Notes under the pieces: model-generated | Databases searched by the model: none | What the model was told of the DNA's origin: nothing | Seen by the model: the letters and a program-made list of their open reading frames with translations, nothing else | Position numbers and translations under genes: made by a program | Part shown: piece by piece, positions 37,437 through 46,357 of the stretch | Numbering within the stretch: position 1 is the stretch's first letter | How the letters are laid out: each line of letters starts with the position of its first letter | DNA from: Dyadobacter sp. 676 | GTDB taxonomy: Bacteria > Bacteroidota > Bacteroidia > Cytophagales > Spirosomataceae | DNA: 64,000 bases | Reading direction: 5' to 3' | Assembly: GCF_040448675.1 (NCBI RefSeq) | Contig: NZ_CP159289.1 | Span: 1,860,001 to 1,924,000, forward strand

Positions 37437-37832
37437 ATGAGAGAAGTACAAAAAACCAGGGAGCAATGGGAGCAGGAGCTTACCAGTCAGCAATGCTTCG
37501 TTCTTTTTGAAAAGGGTACCGAAAGGCCTTTTTCGCATCCTTATAATGACAATAAAGAAGAAGGCACCTACGTGTGCGCGGCCTGCGGAACGCCACTGTT
37601 CAGTTCTGAGGCCAAATATGATTCAGGCTCCGGCTGGCCGAGCTTCTTTATGCCTGTGGCCAAGGAGAATATAGAGGAAGTACCCGACAAAAGTCATGGC
37701 ATGATCCGCACCGAAGTAGTATGCAGAACCTGCGGCGGGCATCTCGGCCACGTTTTCAACGATGGTCCCAAACCGACCGGCCTTCGTTACTGCATGAACG
37801 GGGCTGCATTGAAATTCCACAAAGCAGAATAG
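37437..37832 (+). CDS. msrB: Peptide-methionine (R)-S-oxide reductase MsrB
   Basis: 131 residues, the usual length of a single-domain MsrB. It reduces R-methionine sulfoxide in proteins. Visible zinc-binding pairs are CAACG and CRTCG, the SGSGWPSFF segment forms part of the active site, and the catalytic cysteine lies in RYCMNGAALKF near the C-terminus. No signal peptide, so it is cytoplasmic. A terminator with an overlapping promoter for the next gene follows 15 bp later. Confidence 0.97.
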   Translation: MREVQKTREQWEQELTSQQCFVLFEKGTERPFSHPYNDNKEEGTYVCAACGTPLFSSEAKYDSGSGWPSFFMPVAKENIEEVPDKSHGMIRTEVVCRTCGGHLGHVFNDGPKPTGLRYCMNGAALKFHKAE

Positions 37833-37846
37833 AATAAATTATAGAG

Positions 37847-37879
37847 AAAGCCGGATTGAATCATATCTATCCGGCTTTT
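37847..37879 (+). terminator. Intrinsic terminator after msrB
   Basis: AAAGCCGGAT (37847-37856) pairs with ATCCGGCTTT (37869-37878) around a 12-nt loop and is followed by a T run. It overlaps the promoter of the next gene (37856-37889). Confidence 0.8.
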
Positions 37880-37889
37880 CTTATCTTTG
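37856..37889 (+). promoter_or_regulatory. Putative promoter for the PBP1A gene
   Basis: TTG at 37856-37858 and TATCTTTG at 37882-37889 are 23 nt apart, the Bacteroidota pattern. Initiation near 37896 leaves 18 nt before ATG 37914 and excludes the upstream TTG at 37887 as a start. The -33 element falls within the preceding terminator stem. Confidence 0.6.
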
Positions 37890-37913
37890 GCACATTACGA
37901 ACCAAAACGTTTG

Positions 37914-40466
37914 ATGGAAGTTATCCGATCGTTTTTTATCAAAATCAGAATGCTCTTCCGGTCTTTCCGGACGTGGCTCGCCACACTCATCAACAGGATC
38001 GCATACAAAATTACCGCACTGATCACCGGCAAACAAAAGGCCGACCGGCTCTTTGACACTTACCGGCAGAACAAAAAATCGGTGCGAAGCTGGTGGGAGA
38101 ACACGGTCGATGTCAATGCCAGATATTACCGTCCGATCGTGACAGCCTGGAAAGTATTGCTGTACGGGTTCGTGTTGTTCGCGGTTTATATTTTTTGTGT
38201 CGAAACCAACTTCCTGTGGCTCATGGGAAGCATGCCGAGCGTAGAAGACCTTCAGAACCCCAAAGTGGCGCAGTCGTCGGAAATATACACTGCCGACGGT
38301 GTGATGATCGGAAAGTTTTATACCGAAAACAGGACGCCCGTCCCCTATAAACAGATTTCCCCCAACCTCGTGAAGGCGCTGATCGCAACCGAGGACGTCC
38401 GCTTTTACAAGCATTCGGGTATCGATTATAAAGCTATGGCCAGCGTTGCCTGGGGCATCGCGACCGGCGCCACCGACCGTGGAGGCGGCAGCACCATTAC
38501 CCAGCAGTTGGCCAAAAAGCTTTTCAAAACCCGGAAATCGGGCGCACGAGGCTTGCTGGGTTATATTCCGGGCCTTAGCACGCTGATTTACAAGACCAAG
38601 GAATGGCTTACGGCGATCAAGCTGGAAAGGAATTTTACCAAAGAGGAAATCCTGACCATGTATTTCAATACCGTGGATTACGGAAATAATACTTACGGTA
38701 TCAACACGGCGGCCAAATCGTATTTCAGCAAATCGCCCGACAGCCTGAACGTTCAGGAGGCAGCGGTACTGGTGGGCCTGCAAAAAGCCACCACGACGTA
38801 CAACCCGATCCGGAACATGAAGCGCTCCCTGGAACGCCGCAACGTGGTGATCGATCAAATGCGAAAATATGGCTACCTGACTGCCCGGCAAGCCGACTCG
38901 ATCAGCGCATTGCCCATTGAACTGAAAACCAAATTCGAAACACCGTACGACGGGAATGCCAACTACTTCAAGAATGCGGTGGTCGATTTCGTCAAAAAAT
39001 GGGGCGACGAAAACGGTTACGACCTTTATACGGATGGATTGAAAATCTATACGACCATCGACTCCCGCATGCAGGAGGACGCGGAAGAGGCCATGACGCA
39101 GAAGATGAGGCAATTGCAGCGTGTATTCGAGGACCACTGGCGCAATCAGAACCCCTGGCGCGACGAGCAGGGCAACGAGATCACTGATTTTCTTCCGACG
39201 GTGGTCAAGCGTACGAGCAAATACCGCTCACTGGCCGCGAAATTCCCGAACAATCCCGATAGTATCGACTTCTATCTGAACAAAAAGGACACCATGACCG
39301 TGTACGACTGGAAGAATAGCGGGGAAATGAAGAGGTACTGGAGCTCCATGGATTCACTCGATTACTACAAACGCATTTTGCGTGCGGGCATGATGGCCAT
39401 GAACCCGCATACGGGGCAGATCAAAGCCTGGGTGGGGGGCCTGGATTACAATTATTTCAAATACGACGCCGTGAAGCAGGGCAAACGGCAACCGGGTTCC
39501 ACTTTCAAGCCCTTTGTGTACACGGCAGCGATCGACGACTCTACGTTCAATATGACGCCTTGCGACGAGATCGTGGACAAACCCTTCGAGAAGACTTACG
39601 AGGAAGATGGCGAGGAGAAAGTATGGAAACCCAGAAACGCTACCGGGACCTACACGTATGCGCCCATGACGCTCCGGCGCGCGCTCGCACAGTCGATCAA
39701 CTCCGTCACGGCTGAACTGACCGACCAGGTCGGCGCAGCCAATGTGGTACGCTATGCGAAAAAGATGGGTATTACCACGCCTTTGAAGGCAGTCCCTTCA
39801 ATTGGTCTGGGGCCGTTCGACGTGTCTCTTTACGACATGGTGGCGGCTTACAGCGTGTTTGCAAACAACGGTACTTACACGCAGCCGATTCTGGTAACAA
39901 AAATCGAGGACAGTAACGGGAAAGTGATCGAGGAATTCCAGCCCGAGCACCGCCAGGCGATCAGCGAAGAATCCGCGTTCCTGATGCTGCAAATGCTGCG
40001 TGCAGGCGTGGAGGAAGCGGGTGGTACTTCCGGTAGCATTCGCTGGCGGTTTAATGTTACCATGAATGGCAACGAACTGGGCGGCAAAACCGGAACAACC
40101 TCCAACAACTCCGACGGCTGGTTCATGTGCGTCACGCGTGACCTCGTGGTTGGTGCCTGGGTGGGCGGGGATGACCGCAGCATTCACTTCCGGACAACGA
40201 ACCTCGGGGAAGGGGCAAAAACCGCATTGCCCCTCGTGGGTGCATTCCTGGAAAAAGCATATAAGGACAAATCCCTCGAACCGGGACCATTCCCGAAACC
40301 GACCTTTAAGGTATCCAAAACATACAACTGCCCGACCCAATGGGCACCGGCCGAAAGCGATTCGCTGGGTGTGGAAGGCGACAGCACGCCGGCTAAACGG
40401 AACGATGAAGACGAATTCCTGATAGGCCCACCGCCAATTCCATTGGATACCGGGAAGAGGAATTGA
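37914..40466 (+). CDS. Penicillin-binding protein 1A-like bifunctional peptidoglycan synthase
   Basis: About 850 residues from ATG 37914 (MEVIRSFFIKIRML). Cytoplasmic basic N-terminus, one membrane helix (VLLYGFVLFAVYIFCVE) near residues 80-100, then a glycosyltransferase 51 domain with ATEDVRFYKHSGIDYKA and GGGSTITQQLAKKLF, and a transpeptidase domain. Its catalytic serine lies in PGSTFKPFVY (S-x-x-K), the second motif is SIN in AQSINSVTAEL, and the third is KTG in LGGKTGTTSN. It makes and cross-links the glycan strands of the wall. The tail is extended with an acidic NDEDEFLIGPPPIP segment. A single gene, not in an obvious operon. Confidence 0.96.
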   Translation: MEVIRSFFIKIRMLFRSFRTWLATLINRIAYKITALITGKQKADRLFDTYRQNKKSVRSWWENTVDVNARYYRPIVTAWKVLLYGFVLFAVYIFCVETNFLWLMGSMPSVEDLQNPKVAQSSEIYTADGVMIGKFYTENRTPVPYKQISPNLVKALIATEDVRFYKHSGIDYKAMASVAWGIATGATDRGGGSTITQQLAKKLFKTRKSGARGLLGYIPGLSTLIYKTKEWLTAIKLERNFTKEEILTMYFNTVDYGNNTYGINTAAKSYFSKSPDSLNVQEAAVLVGLQKATTTYNPIRNMKRSLERRNVVIDQMRKYGYLTARQADSISALPIELKTKFETPYDGNANYFKNAVVDFVKKWGDENGYDLYTDGLKIYTTIDSRMQEDAEEAMTQKMRQLQRVFEDHWRNQNPWRDEQGNEITDFLPTVVKRTSKYRSLAAKFPNNPDSIDFYLNKKDTMTVYDWKNSGEMKRYWSSMDSLDYYKRILRAGMMAMNPHTGQIKAWVGGLDYNYFKYDAVKQGKRQPGSTFKPFVYTAAIDDSTFNMTPCDEIVDKPFEKTYEEDGEEKVWKPRNATGTYTYAPMTLRRALAQSINSVTAELTDQVGAANVVRYAKKMGITTPLKAVPSIGLGPFDVSLYDMVAAYSVFANNGTYTQPILVTKIEDSNGKVIEEFQPEHRQAISEESAFLMLQMLRAGVEEAGGTSGSIRWRFNVTMNGNELGGKTGTTSNNSDGWFMCVTRDLVVGAWVGGDDRSIHFRTTNLGEGAKTALPLVGAFLEKAYKDKSLEPGPFPKPTFKVSKTYNCPTQWAPAESDSLGVEGDSTPAKRNDEDEFLIGPPPIPLDTGKRN

Positions 40467-40558
40467 GTTTAGAGTTAAGAGTTTAAAGTTGAGAGTTCAT
40501 AATTCAGGCTTTAAACTTTTAACTCTAAACTTTTAACTCTAAACTTTTAACTCTAAAC
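40467..40558. repeat. Self-complementary array of TTTTAACTCTAAAC words
   Basis: Three direct copies of the 14-mer TTTTAACTCTAAAC (40517-40558) stand opposite a left arm with GTTTAGAGTTAAGA (40467-40480) and further GTTTAAAGTTGAGAGTT words, so the whole gap can fold as one A+T-rich hairpin. It fills the gap between the convergent PBP1A and ABC exporter genes. Confidence 0.8.
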
Positions 40559-40559
40559 A

Positions 40560-42334
40560 CTACAACGTCCCGATCTTATGCACCTCCTTATACTGCATCC
40601 GGTACAAGTTCGCATAAGCCCCGTCCTTTTCGAGTAATTGCTCGTGATTGCCCTCTTCTACGATCCGCCCTTTATCCACGACGATAATTTTATCGGCTTC
40701 CTGGATCGTCGACAGACGGTGCGCGATCACAATAGCCGTGCGGCCGTGCATCAGGTTTTCGATTGCGTGCTGAATCAGCTCTTCCGTTTCGCTATCGACC
40801 GAGGAAGTTGCCTCGTCGAGGACGATGATTTTCGGTTCGTGCACCATCGCGCGCACGAAGGAAATCAATTGTCGCTGACCTACCGAAAGCGTTGCGCCGC
40901 GTTCCATTACATTATAGGTGTAACCGCCCGGCAGGCGCTCAATGAAATCGTGCACACCCACAAGCTTTGCGGCTTCCACGATCTTTTCGTGCGTAATACT
41001 TTCGTCGCCCAGGCGGATATTATTTTCAATCGTATCCGAAAACAGGAATACGTCCTGCAACACCACGCCGATATGTTTCCGCAATGCATTTAGCTCATAA
41101 TCATGCACTTCAACGCCGTCGACGTAAATATTTCCCTTGTTAATATCGTAGAATCTCGTAAGCAGGTTAATAATGGAGGACTTACCCGCGCCGGTCGCAC
41201 CTACGAAAGCGATGGTTTCCCCTTCTTTGACTTTGAAATTAATGTCCTTTAAAACATACTCCTCGTCGTTGTAAGCAAACCAGACGTTTTTAAACTCCAC
41301 GTTTCCCTTGATCGATCCGGGCACGAATCTCCCTTCATTGGAGGTGTATTCCTCGCTATCGAGCAGTTTCAGTATCCGGTCGGTACTGACGATCCCCATT
41401 TGCAATGTATTGAAACGGTCGGCCAGCTGCCGGATGGGGCGAAAAAAAGGTTGATGAACATGACAAACGCCGTAACCGTACCGAATGTGATTTCAGCGTT
41501 CAGAATCTGTTTTGAACCATACCAGACCACCAGACCGGTCCCCGCCGCCGCGATCACATCCGCCACCGGATAATATACCGAATAGTAGAGAATCGACCGG
41601 ATGTTCGCATTCCGGTGTACCTTATTAATTTCCCTGAACTTCTTGTATTCGATGTCTTCGCTACTGAAAATCTGCACGATACCCATTCCGGTAATGTGTT
41701 CCTGTACAAATGCATTGAGATTGGAAACCGCCGCGCGCACCTCGTTGAACGAATCCTTGATTTTCTCCTTGAAAATGTAGGTACAGAACAGCATCAGCGG
41801 GATCATCGAGAGGCTGATGAGGGACAACTTCCAATCCGTGTAAAACATCACGGCGATGATCAGCACCAGTTGCAGAATATCTCCCGCTATGGCCGCCATA
41901 CCGTCGCTGAACACGTTGGAAAGCGTTTCCACGTCGGATATTGTACGTGTTACAAGTCTTCCGATGGGTGTATTGTCAAAAAATTTGAGCCTCAACCCGA
42001 TGATTTTCTGATACAACTGCACGCGGATATCGCGGATGATATATTGCCCCAGCCAGCCCGACATATAGGTATTCCAGAACTGCGCCAGGCCTTGCAGGAT
42101 GGTTACGATTATCATCACCATCAGCATTACCGTCAGTTGCCGGTAATCTCCGCCGGCAATCGGCGTATCGATGGTATACCTGATCAGCAGGGGCGTCAGC
42201 GGCGCCAGGACCGCATTAAGCAAAATAATGGCAATAAGCAGGTAAAACTGCTTCTGGTAAGGTCGAACGAATGTGTATAGACGCCTTAGGGTAGGAAGAT
42301 CGAATATCTGGCCGCTTTTGGTTTCCTGATTCAC
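40560..42334 (-). CDS. ABC transporter, exporter type: fused permease and ATPase (frameshifted)
   Basis: Type IV ABC exporter (MsbA/LmrA class). The first 300 residues form the membrane domain (start GTG 42334, MNQETKSGQIFDLPTLRRLY). The frame breaks at a run of seven As (plus strand 41442-41448). Adding one base joins MFINLFF to RPIRQLADRFNTLQMG and gives 591 residues, normal for the family. ATPase: Walker A VGATGAGKSS, signature LSVGQRQLISFVRA, Walker B KIIVLDEATSS and IAHRLSTIQ. It probably moves a lipid or small molecule outward; two half-transporters work as a dimer. The break is most likely a sequence error. Confidence 0.9.
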
Positions 42335-42376
42335 CGGGTCGCTTTTAAGTACAGTAGTTGTTCTGATTCAACAATG

Positions 42377-42384
42377 CAAAGTTA
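42377..42384 (-). promoter_or_regulatory. Putative -7 element for the ABC exporter gene
   Basis: Reads TAACTTTG on the minus strand, matching TAnnTTTG, 43 bp before the GTG start. A -33 TTG at normal spacing was not found. Confidence 0.45.
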
Positions 42385-42476
42385 GAAAATGTCGCAGAGG
42401 GGATAAAAAATCTGGCAAACGGCGTATATCTTTTTCAAATACACTACATTACGGACTTAAATGTGATATCGCCAAA

Positions 42477-43031
42477 ATGGAGCTGTTTCTGAGTTTATGC
42501 CTGGGAATAGGACTGAGCGCCAGCTGTGGTTTCAGGATATTCCTGCCTATGCTGGTCGCGAATGTCGCGGCTATGAACGGGTGGATTACGCCCGGAGAGC
42601 AATTCGGGTGGCTGAGTACCTGGACGGCTTTTTTTGCCTTCGGGACGGCTACATTGCTGGAAATTGCCGGATATTACATTCCGTTTGTGGATAACCTGCT
42701 GGATACCGTCGCGACGCCGGCCGCCGTCGTGGCAGGCACATTGCTCACGACATCGTTCATCGAAATCGACAACCCAATGCTGCATTGGGGACTCGGGCTG
42801 ATCCTCGGGGGCGGCACGGCCGGACTTGTGCAGGCTGGTACGGGTATCCTGCGGCTACTTTCGTCCAAGACAACGGCCGGCATCGGTAATCCGGTGGTTT
42901 CCACGGCAGAGAATGTCGCGTCGTTCGGACTGTCGGGGCTTGCCATATTCCTGCCGGTAATCGCCCTGGTACTGGTAGTTCTGCTGGCTTTATGGCTTTT
43001 GAAACGGTTAATGAATTTGAAAAAATCCTGA
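42477..43031 (+). CDS. DUF4126 membrane protein
   Basis: 184 residues, strongly hydrophobic, with about four to five membrane segments and small glycine-rich turns. Characteristic words: GIGLSASCGFRIFLPMLVANVAA, AGYYIPFVDNLLDTVATPAAVVAGTLL and GLGLILGGGTAGLVQAGTGILR. DUF4126 proteins are uncharacterised inner-membrane proteins; a permease-like role has been guessed, not shown. The stop lies 3 bp before the AraC gene, so they are likely co-translated although unrelated in type. It is divergent to the ABC exporter. Confidence 0.9.
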   Translation: MELFLSLCLGIGLSASCGFRIFLPMLVANVAAMNGWITPGEQFGWLSTWTAFFAFGTATLLEIAGYYIPFVDNLLDTVATPAAVVAGTLLTTSFIEIDNPMLHWGLGLILGGGTAGLVQAGTGILRLLSSKTTAGIGNPVVSTAENVASFGLSGLAIFLPVIALVLVVLLALWLLKRLMNLKKS

Positions 43032-43034
43032 TGC

Positions 43035-43958
43035 ATGGTTTTCGTGTCTGATGCAATCCCGGTCCATTCCCTTCCCAAAACGCCCAGCCAGGTCCCTGCT
43101 TTAAAGATTTTCAGGTTCAAAAACAGCATCGAAGTTCAGAAAGACGGTCCGGTTCCCCTGCCCATTACCCCGCTCCCGACCGACACGCCGCACCGGCATA
43201 CCTATTATGAGATCCTCTTCATCGAAGAAGGCCAGGGCTTTCACGAGATCGACTTTCATTCTTATGGTATTCAAGGTGCCGGATTGCATTTCCTGACGCC
43301 CGGACAAGTGCATTTGCTTACATTTTCAACTTCGTTCCAGGGTTACATCGTCGCGTTTTCGGAGGATTTTTACACATTTTACAATCCGATGAACCCGTCG
43401 CTTTCACAGCTGCCGTTTTTCCAGCCAGCACGCAGACAACCGATTATCATGCTTTCCGAAAGCGACAAGCATTATTTTCACAACATTCTGGAAAACATGG
43501 TCACCGACCACCTCAATGCCGACACCGACCAGACATTGATCGGCCGGTACTTGGGGCTGATGTTGCAAAAATGCGCCTTCCTGACCCAGCATAACATACG
43601 GCCTGCGGAGTCGGCGGCGTTGAGCGTTCCTGAACTGGCCGGCCGTTTTCAGGAGATGGTGGAAAAGAATTTCAGGCAAATGCACGAAGTGCAGCAATAT
43701 GCCAGCCAGTTGTCGGTTACGCCCGATTATCTGAGTAAAATCATCAAAAGATTCCTGGGTATTTCGTGCCAGGAATATATCCTCGACAAACTGCTCCTCG
43801 AAGCCAAACGGCTCCTTGTTTTCAGCAATCTGAGCAGTAAGGAAATCGCCTACCACATCCACATGGACGACCCGTCCTATTTCAGCCGCATCTTCAAAAA
43901 GAAAACCGGACTTACCCCGAACGAATATCGTGAACATGTTCGGAAAAGTACCATTTAA
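43035..43958 (+). CDS. AraC-family transcriptional regulator
   Basis: 307 residues. N-terminal cupin-like sensing domain (about residues 40-165) with HRHTYYEILFIEEGQGFHEID and FLTPGQVHLLTF, and a C-terminal AraC/XylS HTH domain from about 205: YASQLSVTPDYLSKIIKRFLG in the first helix-turn-helix and SNLSSKEIAYHIHMDDPSYFSRIFKKKTGLTPNEYR in the second (key DPSYFSRIFKK-TG motif). It likely senses a sugar and activates or represses the carbohydrate cluster starting 93 bp downstream. It starts 3 bp after DUF4126. The effector is unknown. Confidence 0.93.
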   Translation: MVFVSDAIPVHSLPKTPSQVPALKIFRFKNSIEVQKDGPVPLPITPLPTDTPHRHTYYEILFIEEGQGFHEIDFHSYGIQGAGLHFLTPGQVHLLTFSTSFQGYIVAFSEDFYTFYNPMNPSLSQLPFFQPARRQPIIMLSESDKHYFHNILENMVTDHLNADTDQTLIGRYLGLMLQKCAFLTQHNIRPAESAALSVPELAGRFQEMVEKNFRQMHEVQQYASQLSVTPDYLSKIIKRFLGISCQEYILDKLLLEAKRLLVFSNLSSKEIAYHIHMDDPSYFSRIFKKKTGLTPNEYREHVRKSTI

Positions 43959-43973
43959 TAGCAAATTTGTACC

Positions 43974-44004
43974 TTGTTATCGTTTTTTGGCCGAAATATC
44001 TTTG
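43974..44004 (+). promoter_or_regulatory. Promoter of the GH88 operon
   Basis: TTG at 43974-43976, 20 nt, then TATCTTTG at 43997-44004, a near-ideal Bacteroidota promoter. Initiation near 44010 gives a 40-nt leader before the ATG at 44051. It lies just downstream of the AraC gene, the likely regulator. Confidence 0.72.
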
Positions 44005-44050
44005 TATTGTCCTAAAATAAAATGACTAAATAATACTATCGATATAAATT

Positions 44051-45433
44051 ATGCAGATAAAAAACGAACTGGCTGCCGCTTCGCTTCAACCTAAGATCGA
44101 CAGGATTTGGGAGCTTTCCGGAGAGAAAATCAAACTTATTAATAAAGAGTACGACAACTCTAAAGGAACGCCCGTATTTACCGTAAACGGCAAATATACC
44201 CTTCGTGGCTGGACCGAATGGACACAGGGTTTCCAATATGGCGCCGAGGTATTGCAATTCGACGCCACCGGCGACGAAAACTACCTTGCGAGTGCACGTA
44301 AAAATACCGTTCAGTCGATGGCTTCGCATGTAGGTCATTTCGGCGTACACGACCATGGTTTCAACAATGTAAGTACGTACGGCAACCTGCTGCGCCTGAT
44401 GAACGAAGGGGTAATCCCTGAAAACGAATGGGAACGTAATTTCTATGAGATTGCCCTGAAAGTCTCCGGGTCAGTTCAGGCGCGCCGGTGGACGGCCATT
44501 AAGAATGGCCAGGGCTTTATCTACTCGTTCAACGGGCCGCACTCGTTATTTGTGGATACGATCCGCTCGGTGCGGGCGCTGATAGTCTCGCATTTGCTGG
44601 GCCATAGCTATATGGGTGAAAACGATCTGACAACCAGTCTGCTCGAACGCGGAACACTGCATTCCATTGCCACCGCCAACTATTCGGTTTACTACGGCGA
44701 AGGCCGCGACAGCTACGATATCTGGGGCCGTACTGCGCATGAAAGTGTTTTCAACACCAACGACGGCAATTATCGCTGCCCCAACTCGCAGCAAGGCTTT
44801 TCGGGCTTCACCACCTGGACACGCGGCCTGGCATGGGCCATGCTGGGTTTCGCCGAACAACTCGAATCGCTGGCCAGCTTCTCCGACAATGAACTCGCAC
44901 CGCTGGGCGGTCGCGCCGAAATCGAGCGTATTTACCTCAAAGCTGCTCGGGCCACTTGTGATTTTTACATTGAAAATACAGCATCCGATGGCATTCCTTA
45001 CTGGGATACCGGCGCTCCGCAGCTCTATAAGCTCGGCGATTACACTTCCCGGACATCCGATCCGTACAATGAGTTTGAACCTATCGACAGTTCTGCGGCG
45101 GCCATTGGCGCGCAGGGGTTGCTTCGTTTGGGCAAATACCTGAATGAGAAGGGCCAGGCCGAGGCGGGAAACCGCTACTGGCAGGCCGGTCTGACGGCCG
45201 TGGATTCACTCTTTGACGAGCCATATCTTTCAACCGATCCTGCACATCAGGGTTTAATCCTGCATTCGATCTATCACCGTCCGAACGGCTGGGACAATGT
45301 ACCTGCCGGCCGGAAGATCCCGTGCGGCGAATCGAGCATGTGGGGCGACTACCATGCTCGCGAAGTGGCGCTTTACCTGCACCGGATCAACAAAGGGCTG
45401 CCTTATTACTCCTACCTCGGCGCGGTGAAGTAA
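44051..45433 (+). CDS. Glycoside hydrolase family 88 (unsaturated glucuronyl hydrolase type)
   Basis: 460 residues, no evident signal peptide, so probably cytoplasmic. The (alpha/alpha)6 barrel of GH88 shows key words GKYTLRGWTEWTQGF, GVHDHGFNNVS and FVDTIRSVRALIVSHLLG. D101 (in HDHGF) and D169 (in FVDTIRS) align by pattern with the two catalytic aspartates of known UGL enzymes. GH88 hydrates the unsaturated uronic acid released by polysaccharide lyases or found on glycan fragments, freeing the reducing sugar. It is the first gene of a cluster with a TIM-barrel isomerase, a Gfo/Idh, an SDR and an MFS. The glycan is not determinable. Confidence 0.87.
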   Translation: MQIKNELAAASLQPKIDRIWELSGEKIKLINKEYDNSKGTPVFTVNGKYTLRGWTEWTQGFQYGAEVLQFDATGDENYLASARKNTVQSMASHVGHFGVHDHGFNNVSTYGNLLRLMNEGVIPENEWERNFYEIALKVSGSVQARRWTAIKNGQGFIYSFNGPHSLFVDTIRSVRALIVSHLLGHSYMGENDLTTSLLERGTLHSIATANYSVYYGEGRDSYDIWGRTAHESVFNTNDGNYRCPNSQQGFSGFTTWTRGLAWAMLGFAEQLESLASFSDNELAPLGGRAEIERIYLKAARATCDFYIENTASDGIPYWDTGAPQLYKLGDYTSRTSDPYNEFEPIDSSAAAIGAQGLLRLGKYLNEKGQAEAGNRYWQAGLTAVDSLFDEPYLSTDPAHQGLILHSIYHRPNGWDNVPAGRKIPCGESSMWGDYHAREVALYLHRINKGLPYYSYLGAVK

Positions 45434-45440
45434 CGGTACT

Positions 45441-45468
45441 GTCACCCTTCGACTCCGCTCAGGGTGAC
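45441..45468. repeat. REP-like palindrome (GTCACCCT...AGGGTGAC)
   Basis: GTCACCCT (45441-45448) and AGGGTGAC (45461-45468) form an 8-bp inverted repeat around a TCGACTCCGCTC loop. Palindromes with CCTTCGACTCCGCTCAGG-like cores recur in many bacterial genomes, by my recollection. It lies inside the putative operon, between GH88 and the isomerase gene. Confidence 0.7.
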
Positions 45469-45526
45469 AAGAACGACTTCACACCTAACAAAATATCAAT
45501 ATTAAAACCATAACCATTTCTCCGAA

Positions 45527-46351
45527 TTGGAAAACATAACACTCGACAGGTGCTGTATCCACACCATTACCACCAAGCCCTGGGGACTTTCGGAGGCGGT
45601 TGAAAACTATGCCGCCGCAGGTGTGAAAGGCATCAGCGTATGGCAGAATGCCACCGAAGGGATCGGCCCGCACCGCGCGGGCGAAATTATCCGGGCTGCC
45701 GGGCTGGAAATCGTGTCCTACGTTCGTGGTGGTTTTTTCCCGCACACGAGCAGCGCCGGGCGCGCACAGGCGATCGACCATAACCGCAAACTACTCGAAG
45801 AAGCCGCAGCTTTGGGAGCGCCCATGATCGTGCTCGTTTGCGGCGCTTCGCCGGATCAGCCGCTGGAAATTTCCCGCGACCAGATCCGCGAGGGCATTGC
45901 GGCCATTTTACCGCTGGCGGAAAAACTGGGCGTAAAACTGGCTATCGAGCCGCTGCACCCCATGTACGCAGCCGATCGATCCGCCATTAACACTCTGGCG
46001 CAGGCTAACGACATGGCCGAACACTTCCAATCGCCTTTTGTAGGAGTAGCAGTTGACGTCTACCATTTATGGTGGGACGGCGACCTGGAAAAGGAAATCG
46101 CGCGGTGCGGCGCGAAGGGCAACCTGCTCGCTTATCACGTCTGCGACTGGAAGGTAAATACCATCGACCTGCTGAACGACCGCGGCTTAATGGGTGAAGG
46201 ATGTATCGATTTGAAAAAGATCCGGGGCTGGGTGGAAGCGACGGGCTTCAATGGCTTTTGCGAAGTGGAGATTTTCTCGAATATCCATTGGGCAAAGGAG
46301 CAGCATTTGTTTTTGAGTGAGATTACTGAGGCTTTTCTTAAAACTGTATAA
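45527..46351 (+). CDS. Sugar phosphate isomerase/epimerase (TIM barrel, AP endonuclease 2-like)
   Basis: 274 residues from TTG 45527, the only start in the expected place (LENITLDRCCIHTIT). The fold is the xylose-isomerase-like TIM barrel: TTKPWGLSEAVENYAAAGVKGISVW, VSYVRGGFF, AIEPLHPMYAADRSA (with Glu and His metal ligands), GVAVDVYHLWWDGDL (Asp and His), AYHVCDWKV, and FCEVEIFS with the terminal Glu. Such enzymes isomerise or epimerise sugars, in some cases 3-keto sugars. It lies 93 bp after GH88 and 6 bp before the Gfo/Idh gene. Substrate is inferred only from neighbours. Confidence 0.87.
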   Translation: MENITLDRCCIHTITTKPWGLSEAVENYAAAGVKGISVWQNATEGIGPHRAGEIIRAAGLEIVSYVRGGFFPHTSSAGRAQAIDHNRKLLEEAAALGAPMIVLVCGASPDQPLEISRDQIREGIAAILPLAEKLGVKLAIEPLHPMYAADRSAINTLAQANDMAEHFQSPFVGVAVDVYHLWWDGDLEKEIARCGAKGNLLAYHVCDWKVNTIDLLNDRGLMGEGCIDLKKIRGWVEATGFNGFCEVEIFSNIHWAKEQHLFLSEITEAFLKTV

Positions 46352-46357
46352 ACGACA

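Noticed and set aside
37881..39137. Long open frame antisense to the PBP1A gene (418 codons)
   Set aside because: It is the antisense shadow of a gene with all transglycosylase and transpeptidase motifs in frame; its own translation shows no family, has Cys/His/Arg-rich random composition, and lacks a ribosome-binding context.
40517..40558. Direct repeats considered as a small CRISPR array
   Set aside because: Copies follow each other with no spacers, the unit is only 14 bp, and no cas gene is nearby.
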